Source: Roseiconus nitratireducens
GTDB taxonomy: Bacteria > Planctomycetota > Planctomycetia > Pirellulales > Pirellulaceae
Direction of reading: 5' to 3'
DNA length: 64,000 nt
Assembly (NCBI RefSeq): GCF_008629675.1
Contig: NZ_VWOX01000014.1
Location: 1-64,000 of the forward strand
Both the position numbers and the translations under genes were made by a program. This document shows, piece after piece, positions 57,291 through 64,000 of the stretch. Under the pieces are notes generated by a model. The model did no database searches. It worked only from the letters and a program-made list of their open reading frames with translations, and was not told the origin of the DNA. Position 1 is the first letter of the stretch, and every line of letters begins with the position of its first letter.

Positions 57291-57860
57291 GTGCGAATCG
57301 TCTTCATCGGGCCGCCCGGCGCCGGCAAAGGAACACAGTGCCGCCGCCTGTCCGAAGACTTGGAGATTCCCCACATCTCCACCGGAGACATGCTGCGCGC
57401 CACGCGTGACGGTTCGGCTTTGGGTCGGCTGGTCGCCGGATACATCGACTCCGGACGCTTGGCGCCGGACTATCTGGTCATGCGGATCGTCATCAAGCGT
57501 CTGCAGGAAGAAGATTGTGACCGAGGCTGTCTGTTGGACGGCTTTCCCAGGACGGTCAATCAGGCCCAGATGTTGGACGATTATTTAGCGGAGCAATCGC
57601 TGCGGCTGAGTGCGGTCTTGAATCTGCAGGTTCAGCAGGAGACGTTGATCGAGCGGTTGCTCAAACGCGCCCAGATTGAGCATCGTGTCGATGACACCGA
57701 CCAGACGATTGCCGCGCGGCTGCGGGTGTTCTTCAATCAGACCGCCCCCGTGCTGGAGCACTATCGTCAGCAGGGAATCGTCCGCCCGATTGATGGCATG
57801 CAGCCGCCCGACGAAGTGTACGCGGAAATCCGACAAACGCTTGACGCGATTGAAGGTTGA
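57291..57860 (+). CDS. adk: Adenylate kinase (short-lid form)
   Basis: 189 residues from a GTG at 57291 (GGGAAG upstream). The frame's earlier GTG at 57225 is unsupported. P-loop G-P-P-G-A-G-K-G-T-Q at about 7-16, HISTGDMLRA (AMP binding), GCLLDGFPRTVNQAQ, and the sequence RAQIEHRVDDTDQTIAARLRVF, which replaces the long zinc-type lid by a short one. It interconverts ATP, ADP and AMP. Its place after secY is conserved; the usual infA, rpmJ, rpsM, rpsK, rpsD, rpoA and rplQ do not follow. Confidence 0.95.
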   Translation: MRIVFIGPPGAGKGTQCRRLSEDLEIPHISTGDMLRATRDGSALGRLVAGYIDSGRLAPDYLVMRIVIKRLQEEDCDRGCLLDGFPRTVNQAQMLDDYLAEQSLRLSAVLNLQVQQETLIERLLKRAQIEHRVDDTDQTIAARLRVFFNQTAPVLEHYRQQGIVRPIDGMQPPDEVYAEIRQTLDAIEG

Positions 57861-58356
57861 AATCACGGAAGCTCACGGCGACTCGGTTTCGGCGGTCCGG
57901 CAACAACCGTCAATCACGGGCTGCGTCCGGGCCGTGCGTTTCCGCGGTGAGCACAATCTGCGTCGCAGTGTCCGGTTCGTGGCACGCGCCGGCAGACTTT
58001 TTCTTGTCGGCCAGCTGGGTCGGGGATGTCCGGGTCGGGGACATCCGGGTGGCCAGCACGGGCACGTCTGGGCTCTGGATCGCGGTCGTTGCGGCGGATG
58101 AAACCGGGACCCGCCGCGGATCTGCGGGATGGAGACAGGGGACGTCGACACGGGCCATCAATCCGACGGCGACTTCGAATCGCAAACACTCCCTCGTCGT
58201 ATGGTCGCCTGGGCCGATACAATCGAAGCTGGTTGAGACGGCAGTAGATGCTGCAGAATCCTGTGCGGAAGAATCGCGACGAGCGTCCTACCGGCCAGAT
58301 CGTCCGCGGTGCCGCTATCGCGATAAACGCCCGACCCCCTCTCGAAACGACTGAAT
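57861..58356. other. Spacer between adk and the beta-propeller gene
   Basis: About 500 nt. A long open frame crosses it (57857-58354) but has the Arg/Ser/Thr-rich look of a shadow frame, no start signals and no family features. A GGGATGTCCGGG / GGGACATCCGGG pair at about 58022-58052 makes a small repeat. Confidence 0.4.
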
Positions 58357-61300
58357 ATGCGAGTTTTCACCCACCGGTGCCTGATTGCGATTGCGATATC
58401 GCTTCTCGGTGCCAGCTTGACGATCGCCCAGCAGGGGCGTTTCGGGATCGCGTTTCAACAAAACATGTCCCGGTTCATCCCGCCGCCGCGGGCGATCACC
58501 CAGCAGTTGAAAGAAGCAGAAAGGGCGATTGCCGAGGAGCGATACAGCGACGCGGTGGTCGTCTTGGGCGACGTCTTGGAACGCGTTCCGGACCCGGGGG
58601 ACGAGCAGAGTCTGGCAGGTCAGGACTTTTTCCTGGAGGCGGAGGAGGAAAACCAACCGCGTCGCGACCAAAGTTTTCTAAAGCATTGTCGCAACCTGAT
58701 CGGATCTCTGCCCGCCAAAGGACGGGAAACGTACGAGTTGCGATATGGGGCGCTCGCCGAGCAACTGCTCGGCGATGCAACGACCACGCGAGATTGGAAC
58801 AAGTTGCGTGAAGTCCGCCGCCGTTACTTTCACACCGAAGCCGGTTACAACGCCTCGCTGCTGCTCGCGCAGCACGAGATGTTTTTGGGGCATCCCCTGG
58901 CCGCCTCGTTGCTGCTTGATGACGTGGTCGCCAGCAAAGCCGCCGTCGAACAGTTGGGACGTGAAGTCGTTTTGCTGCATGCCGTTGCCTGCCAGGTTTC
59001 CGCACGATCGCCGGCCACCGGGCTTTCCGAGTTGCCCGCGGAGCTTCGTGTGGGCGAGTCGGATGGGAACCCATCGGTCTCGGATTGGCGAAGCTGGATT
59101 GAAAAGAACTATCAACTGCCTTCGTCCGATGCGATCAGCCGCTCTGCCGACTATCCGTACTTGGGCGGCGGGGCATCTCGCAATGACGGCGCGGACGGAC
59201 AGTTGCCGTTGTCGACGCCCCGCTGGATGTTGGAAACAACGGCGACGCCGCGCGAAGAACAAGCGTTGCGTCTGCGGGGTGAGGAATTGGCTTCCAGCGG
59301 TCGGCTCATTCCACCCAGTTGGACACCGATTCGCGTCGGTGATCAGCTATTGATGCGAACCACCGAGCGTTTGATGGGCGTGGACTTTCGCACCGGCAAA
59401 CGCGTTTGGCAGTACCCCTGGTTCCAGAGCGATGACTCGTTCGAGCAAGAGCAATCATTGACGTCTCGCGGTGGTGGCCAGGATGAAGGGGACGATTTGC
59501 TTGAACGTCGCGTCTGGAACGATTTGCCCTACGGCCAGCTCAGCAGTGACGGAGAGCGGGTCTATCTGTTGGATGATCTGTCGCCGGTACAGACGGTGCA
59601 AATCAATCCGTTGATGGGAATTCAGAACATTGAGTCCGCCGACAGCGATCGCAACACGTTGGTCGCATTGGAACTGAAGACCGAGGGCAAAACGTTGTGG
59701 CGATTGGGGCAGGACCCGACGATCGCCAGTGAACTGAATGAGGCTTTTTTCCTGGGGCCACCGCTGCCCGTGGACGGTTCACTGTACGCCATCGTGGAAA
59801 TGGCTGGTGACATCTCCCTGGTTTGTCTGGATCCGGCGACGGGAAACATGCGTTGGCGACAGCAACTGGTGGCGATCGAAGGGCTGGGCATTCAATACGA
59901 CGCGTCGCGTCGGACCGCCGGTGCGGCGCCGACCTATCACGAAGGTGTGTTGATCTGTCCCACCGGCGCCGGGGCGACCGTCGCCGTGGACCTGGGGGAT
60001 CGAACGTTGCGGTGGGGCAACACGTACGAGCGACGTGCCGAGAGCAACGCGTTGGGGCGATTCCAACGTGCCGGCGACTCACCCGATGAGCTGCTGGAAC
60101 GGTGGCACCATTCACTGGCGGTCGCCAGCGGCAACAGCGTTTTGGTTACACCGGTCGTCACCGATGTCCTGTATTGTTTTGATTTGGTGGACGGCAAACG
60201 CCGATTCAACAAGCCGCGGCTGGGAGCCTTCTATGTTGCCGGGATTCGCGACGGCAAGTTGTTCGTGATCGGGGCCCGCGAACTGCGATGCTATGACCTT
60301 CAAAACGGGCGGCTGCAATGGACGACCGACGCGAAGCTGATTGCGCCGGGGCAGCAAATTGTGGGAAGAGGCGTCTTTGGGCCGGACCGCTATATCGTGC
60401 CTACCAGCGGCAACGAGTTGATCAGCGTGTCGATCGAAGACGGGTCCGAGCTGCAGCGTCGGACGACACGCTACCCGCTTGGCAACTTGGTTGCCGTCGA
60501 TGGCGAATTGATATCGCAAGGTCCGACCACGTTGGCGGTCGCGTTCGGAGCGCGAACCTTGGGGCCAAAGGTCGATCGGATGCTGGAGGAAAATCCAAAC
60601 AATCTGGATGCCCTGATTCAGAAGGCGTTGCTGTTGACCGAGCAGGGAAACCGGCAGGAAGCTCTGACCGTTTTGCAGAAAGCTCGGGAGATCGAGCCGG
60701 ACAGCGACGAAGTGTTGATCCTGTCGATCGCAGCGATGCTCGGCGTGCTGCGTGAAGAAGAGTCGCCCTCGCCGGCTTTGGTGAAGGAACTTGATGCGCT
60801 GATCGATACGCCGGCCCAACGAATGGAATTTCTCGCGTTGCGGATTCAGTCGGCGCTTCGCGAACGATCGGTGCGGCAGGCGACTGAACTGTTGCTGGAG
60901 TTTTCGTCCGTGATCGGCAACGTGAACCTGTTGGGGAATGAAGACGAGTCAATCCTGCGAGATCCGATGCGTGATTGCAATCTGGACAGCTGGACTTCCG
61001 CCCGCAGTGCGGAGCTCGCCAGGATCGCCGCGGAAGAAGGGCAAAGTGAGCTGGTCCAGGAACTGCTGGCGGAGCATATTCAGGAGAAGCGTCGGGGTTC
61101 TTCGCGATTGCTGGAAAGCATGGTCGAACATTTCCGACCGTTGGGCGTCGACTCGTTGATCGTCTCGTTGGCGGCCCGCCGCATGGCCGAGGGGCTGCCG
61201 GCGGCCGCTGAGCGTTTGCTGCTCGGCCCGATCCGGCCGGCTCGATTGCTGAACCTGGGGCAATTGCCGTTCAGTCAGGAGCGGGCCGTCGAACTGGCAC

Positions 61301-62934
61301 GTGTCTATGCCGAGGGACAACTTGCCGAAGACTCGCTGGAGATCTTGGACGTTGTTCAGGCTCGTCAGCCACAGGATGATTCTGAGGGTGACGGGGAGCG
61401 GGTGGTGACCCCGAGCTCGTTGGACGAGATTCGCGAAAAAGCCAAAGCGGCGGTCGAACTGGACGGTGAGGCGTTGGACGTGACGGCGCCGGTGTCATTG
61501 ACCTGGCAGACGCAAGCCATGCCCGGAGGGGCGCGCGCGCAGGCGCTGCAGCATTCGGTGGAACCGGAGATGATGGCGGGACAGAGTTTTCAAGGCTGGT
61601 CGCTGATCAACAACTCCGGCGCGGTCATGTTGCAGAACCCGTTGGGCGAAAGCCGACGTGTCGCGTTGGAAGCGTTTCCTCGACGCAACGTTTCCGACCG
61701 CGACGCCGCGATCAGTGGCGGGATCATGATCATGGAACGTCCCGGCCAGCTCTCGGCGGTGGACCTGTTTGCAATTCGCACGAATCAACCGAGTGAGGCG
61801 GTGATTTGGACGCGGGATTTCGGTTCCGAGGGTGACGCGTCGACGGCGCGAAAGTCGCGCGTGACCGAATTCGGAGACACGATTTCGTCCTATCCCACCA
61901 ACTCCGCATCGGCCAACATGATCGGAGAGTTCCGAGTCGGCCCGGTATTGGGCGATCGCGTGGTTGTGTTGCAGGCCGGCGACTTGGTGGCAATCCGTTT
62001 GACCGACAAGAACACGCTGTGGCGTCACTCCGGGGCGCCCACGACGGGGCATTTGGTTGCCGACGCGGATCGTGTGGCGGTGGTTTCCAATCCGATCAAT
62101 CAACCGGCGACCGTGACGACATTTGATCTGCTGGACGGACGCAAGCTGGACAGCCAGCCGTGGAAGTATGGGACGCTGTGGAGTTCGATCGGTTCCTGCG
62201 TCTTGGCTTACGAAACCTCTTCAAAGTCGGCCACCGCGACGGTGCGGTTGGTCAATCCGTTGGCGGCTCCGGAGGAACGCGTGCTGCTGGAAACGGAAGC
62301 TTTGGTCAAATCACCGCAGGTTGCGGGGACGGGACGTGGTTTCGGCCGGGTCCTGCAAGACCGATACTTGGTTCTGTTCGACACGACGGGGCGTCTGGTC
62401 GTGTGGGATTTGTTGCGCGGCACCGAACTTTGTCGACATGAAGTCGGAGAGATGCCGGAATTGCAGTACATGCACGCGATGTGGATGGACGGCCAGTTGC
62501 TGGTGATGCCGGCCAACGAAGTTCAGCGGCAAAACGCCTCGGACATGACAACGCAGCAAGGAGATGTTCACCGTACCGTCCACAAAATCATCGCTGTGTC
62601 GACTGAATCGGGCGACATCAATTGGCAGCGAGATTTCGACGAACCATGGGGCTGCACGCTTTCGCAACCCCACGGATCGCCCGTGTTGGTGCTGGTGCGA
62701 GCCAAGACGATTTTTTCCACCAATCGTTCCAGCCGCACGGAGATGGACGTGCAGATGCTGCGACTTACCGATGGTGAAACGATCTATGAAGAGCTGCAGA
62801 AATCGCTCGCCGGCAGAGCGGCCGGCCTGACCACCGCATTGATCGTGCAGCCCAGGCAGAATCGAGTGTTGGTGCGAATTGAAGGCGAAGCGTTGAACTT
62901 CGAATTCGGCTCGCCACCCAACCCCGACCAATAG
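58357..62934 (+). CDS. Very large secreted PQQ-like beta-propeller protein
   Basis: 1525 residues with a signal peptide (MRVFTHRCLIAIAISLLGASLTIAQQ). After an N-terminal helical region of about 280 residues, blocks such as VDFRTGKRVWQYPWF, VCLDPATGNMRWRQQLV, VAVDLGDRTLRWG and CYDLQNGRLQWTTD mark WD40-like PQQ blades (about 330-730). A TPR-like helical segment follows (NPNNLDALIQKALLLTEQGNRQEALTVLQKA, about 745-780). A second propeller region occupies about 1050-1500 (VAIRLTDKNTLWRHSG, VWDLLRGTELCRHE, AVSTESGDINWQRDF). BamB-like or cell-surface binding roles are possible; no cofactor or catalytic site is evident. A single gene after adk. Confidence 0.88.
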   Translation: MRVFTHRCLIAIAISLLGASLTIAQQGRFGIAFQQNMSRFIPPPRAITQQLKEAERAIAEERYSDAVVVLGDVLERVPDPGDEQSLAGQDFFLEAEEENQPRRDQSFLKHCRNLIGSLPAKGRETYELRYGALAEQLLGDATTTRDWNKLREVRRRYFHTEAGYNASLLLAQHEMFLGHPLAASLLLDDVVASKAAVEQLGREVVLLHAVACQVSARSPATGLSELPAELRVGESDGNPSVSDWRSWIEKNYQLPSSDAISRSADYPYLGGGASRNDGADGQLPLSTPRWMLETTATPREEQALRLRGEELASSGRLIPPSWTPIRVGDQLLMRTTERLMGVDFRTGKRVWQYPWFQSDDSFEQEQSLTSRGGGQDEGDDLLERRVWNDLPYGQLSSDGERVYLLDDLSPVQTVQINPLMGIQNIESADSDRNTLVALELKTEGKTLWRLGQDPTIASELNEAFFLGPPLPVDGSLYAIVEMAGDISLVCLDPATGNMRWRQQLVAIEGLGIQYDASRRTAGAAPTYHEGVLICPTGAGATVAVDLGDRTLRWGNTYERRAESNALGRFQRAGDSPDELLERWHHSLAVASGNSVLVTPVVTDVLYCFDLVDGKRRFNKPRLGAFYVAGIRDGKLFVIGARELRCYDLQNGRLQWTTDAKLIAPGQQIVGRGVFGPDRYIVPTSGNELISVSIEDGSELQRRTTRYPLGNLVAVDGELISQGPTTLAVAFGARTLGPKVDRMLEENPNNLDALIQKALLLTEQGNRQEALTVLQKAREIEPDSDEVLILSIAAMLGVLREEESPSPALVKELDALIDTPAQRMEFLALRIQSALRERSVRQATELLLEFSSVIGNVNLLGNEDESILRDPMRDCNLDSWTSARSAELARIAAEEGQSELVQELLAEHIQEKRRGSSRLLESMVEHFRPLGVDSLIVSLAARRMAEGLPAAAERLLLGPIRPARLLNLGQLPFSQERAVELARVYAEGQLAEDSLEILDVVQARQPQDDSEGDGERVVTPSSLDEIREKAKAAVELDGEALDVTAPVSLTWQTQAMPGGARAQALQHSVEPEMMAGQSFQGWSLINNSGAVMLQNPLGESRRVALEAFPRRNVSDRDAAISGGIMIMERPGQLSAVDLFAIRTNQPSEAVIWTRDFGSEGDASTARKSRVTEFGDTISSYPTNSASANMIGEFRVGPVLGDRVVVLQAGDLVAIRLTDKNTLWRHSGAPTTGHLVADADRVAVVSNPINQPATVTTFDLLDGRKLDSQPWKYGTLWSSIGSCVLAYETSSKSATATVRLVNPLAAPEERVLLETEALVKSPQVAGTGRGFGRVLQDRYLVLFDTTGRLVVWDLLRGTELCRHEVGEMPELQYMHAMWMDGQLLVMPANEVQRQNASDMTTQQGDVHRTVHKIIAVSTESGDINWQRDFDEPWGCTLSQPHGSPVLVLVRAKTIFSTNRSSRTEMDVQMLRLTDGETIYEELQKSLAGRAAGLTTALIVQPRQNRVLVRIEGEALNFEFGSPPNPDQ

Positions 62935-62949
62935 CCCACGCCCCATTCC

Positions 62950-63301
62950 ACCCGGGGGACAGAGCACTTACCTCCGGGGCCACCCGGGGACAGCGGGGCC
63001 ACCCGGGGACAGAGCACTTGCTTCCGAGTACTCGCATTCCGCTCGGGGGACAGAGCATTCCGCTCGGAGCGGTCGGGGGACAGAGCACTCGAGTCGACTT
63101 GGGAAGTCCACTCGGGGTCCCTCGGGGGAAGTCCACTCTGGAACAGAAGTCCCTCGGAGCACTCGGGGGACAGAGCACTCGGGGGACAGAGCACCCGAGA
63201 GCAGTCGGGGGACAGAGCACTCGAGTGGACTTGGGAAGTCCACTCGGGGACAGAGCACAGAAGTCCCTGAGCACAGAAGTCCCTCGGGGGACAGAGCACA
63301 T
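62950..63301. repeat. GGGGACAGAGCA repeat array
   Basis: At least nine copies of the core GGGGACAGAGCA within about 350 nt, usually preceded by TC and followed by CT, CC, CA or TT. They are interleaved with two further motifs: CTTGGGAAGTCCACTCGG (twice, plus variants) and CAGAAGTCCCT (three times). Spacing is irregular, so it is not a CRISPR. It looks like the intergenic repeat found in Pirellulaceae genomes; function unknown. Confidence 0.92.
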
Positions 63302-63584
63302 GCAGCCGGATTGCTGGGGCTCGCGATGTAGCATTGGGAGCCAGTCTGTCAGACTGACGCGGCACCTTGTCCAGTGACCCGCGGAGCAGAAGACAACTTA
63401 TCTTTCAGATCGGATGGTGGGACCGTGGAGATCTCAATGTGGCGGCTTCATGGGGACAAAGGACCGCGAGAGCCTTCAACCGGATCAGTCGGCGGGGACA
63501 GGGGGACTGGGGCGGAACGCGTCGGCCCGTTGCGACGACTCGGTGGGCCATCGGCGGGCCAAACGCGTTTCGTTACCGATCCCG
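63302..63584. other. Spacer between repeat array and lipoprotein gene
   Basis: About 280 nt without a supported gene; contains further G-rich fragments (GGACAGGGGGACTGGGGCGG). Confidence 0.4.
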
Positions 63585-63785
63585 CTACTCACCCTCAACC
63601 GCGGAGTCGGCTTCGGCGAGCCGCGCTTCCTCTTCGAGATCAACGGCCATGTCGGGGTTTTCCGCGAGGAACTGTTCGATTTCGTCGCCTTCGGCAACCG
63701 ACGTGGGTTCTGATGAACCTCCGCAACCGAGAAGAAGCGGCGAAACAAGGAGACAAGAGAAGAGCGTGAGCTTACGTAACTGCAT
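63585..63785 (-). CDS. Small lipoprotein paired with DUF1559 (66 aa)
   Basis: 66 residues: MQLRKLTLFSCLLVSPLLLGC, with the lipobox L-L-G-C giving a lipidated Cys near residue 21, then GGSSEPTSVAEGDEIEQFLAENPDMAVDLEEEARLAEADSAV, a strongly acidic tail. GGAG lies upstream of the ATG. Same type as the gene at 2380-2559, and again next to a DUF1559 gene, here upstream-to-downstream on the same strand. Function unknown. Confidence 0.8.
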   Translation of the reverse strand: MQLRKLTLFSCLLVSPLLLGCGGSSEPTSVAEGDEIEQFLAENPDMAVDLEEEARLAEADSAVEGE

Positions 63786-63847
63786 ATCAACTACTCCAGT
63801 AAAAAAACGAATGAGTGACGTGGTGAGTGGGAAAAGATCATCAAAAC

Positions 63848-63880
63848 GAAGCCCCGCAGCAGGACGAGCTGCGGGGCTTC
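63848..63880 (-). terminator. Intrinsic terminator of the third DUF1559 gene
   Basis: Perfect 13-bp inverted repeat GAAGCCCCGCAGC / GCTGCGGGGCTTC with a 7-nt loop. On the minus strand GTTTTGA follows, about 30 nt after the stop at 63911. Confidence 0.9.
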
Positions 63881-63910
63881 GCTGACGCGATCAACAGAAG
63901 GATTCCAGAG

Positions 63911-64000
63911 TTACTGGTTCAGCTGTTCCTTGATCGTCTCTTTGCTGGCTCGGGTCCCGAGGGCGCCCCAGAGACCAAACGGGCTTGGCGAGCCGGCTGG
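63911..64000 (-). CDS. DUF1559 protein, 3' end only (copy 3)
   Basis: The last 29 codons plus stop of a minus-strand gene that runs off the window. The visible sequence (GSPSPFGLWGALGTRASKETIKEQLNQ) is almost the same as the ends of the genes at 2753-3961 and 4507-5712, so it is a third DUF1559 paralogue. Its N-terminal pilin-like part lies outside the window. Confidence 0.9.
   Translation of the reverse strand, partial: PAGSPSPFGLWGALGTRASKETIKEQLNQ

Noticed and set aside
57857..58354. 165-residue frame between adk and the beta-propeller gene
   Set aside because: TTG start overlapping the adk stop without a ribosome binding site; Arg/Ser/Thr-rich without structure; no family. Treated as spacer.
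62950..63301. CRISPR array
   Set aside because: Repeats are short (about 12 nt core), irregularly spaced and interleaved with other repeats; no uniform spacers and no cas genes.

Overview
The window looks like a chromosomal segment of a Planctomycetota bacterium, most likely Pirellulaceae and Rhodopirellula-like. The evidence is high GC; several DUF1559 pseudopilin-like proteins, two of them seen next to a tiny lipoprotein gene; a BBP7-type outer-membrane protein; a TIGR03000 Gly/Ser-rich secreted protein; a type I sulfatase; a planctomycete-style sigma factor; an S10/spc ribosomal cluster without rpmD (L30); and an intergenic repeat built on a short GGGGACAGAGCA core. I assigned the organism from gene content, not from a search.

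Layout. 0.2-2.6 kb (+): sulfatase, rhodanese-like protein, small lipoprotein. 2.7-5.7 kb (-): two tandem, nearly identical DUF1559 genes, each ending at a hairpin terminator. 6.0-13.3 kb (-): tRNA-Glu, csrA, a large secretin with a TPR-like N-terminus, and a short SecA-family ATPase. 13.5-20.3 kb: BBP7 protein (+), aldo/keto reductase (+), a small membrane protein, a Ser/Thr kinase and an RlmI-like methyltransferase (all -), and a ThuA-domain protein (+). 20.5-28.1 kb: FHA protein, a translationally coupled HTTM membrane pair, the TIGR03000 protein, a GT4 glycosyltransferase and a PmtA/UbiE-like methyltransferase. 28.1-28.6 kb is a repeat-rich spacer.

28.5-34.1 kb (-) is a compact four-gene operon: squalene-hopene-cyclase-like terpene cyclase, a DUF116::polyprenyl-diphosphate-synthase fusion, a chorismate-lyase-like (DUF98) protein and a secreted TPR protein. 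It is the most interesting metabolic unit here and could make a terpenoid or meroterpenoid. 34.2-43.5 kb: cyclic-nucleotide-gated patatin followed 10 bp later by a sigma factor, a HlyIII/TrhA membrane protein, an AEC transporter, ThiL, acylphosphatase coupled to an FHA-GAF-SpoIIE phosphatase, and trigger factor. 44.0 kb: tRNA-Gly.

45.3-57.9 kb (+) is the S10-spc ribosomal cluster in the canonical order rpsJ to rplO, then secY and adk. It lacks rpmD, and the alpha-operon genes do not follow. 58.4-62.9 kb (+): a 1525-residue secreted PQQ-like beta-propeller protein. The window ends with a dense GGGGACAGAGCA repeat array, a second small lipoprotein and the 3' end of a third DUF1559 gene.

A recurring oddity is short tandem duplication (12-24 bp units) at gene edges. 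In three genes (the aldo/keto reductase, the small membrane protein and thiL) the stop codon itself lies inside the duplicated unit.
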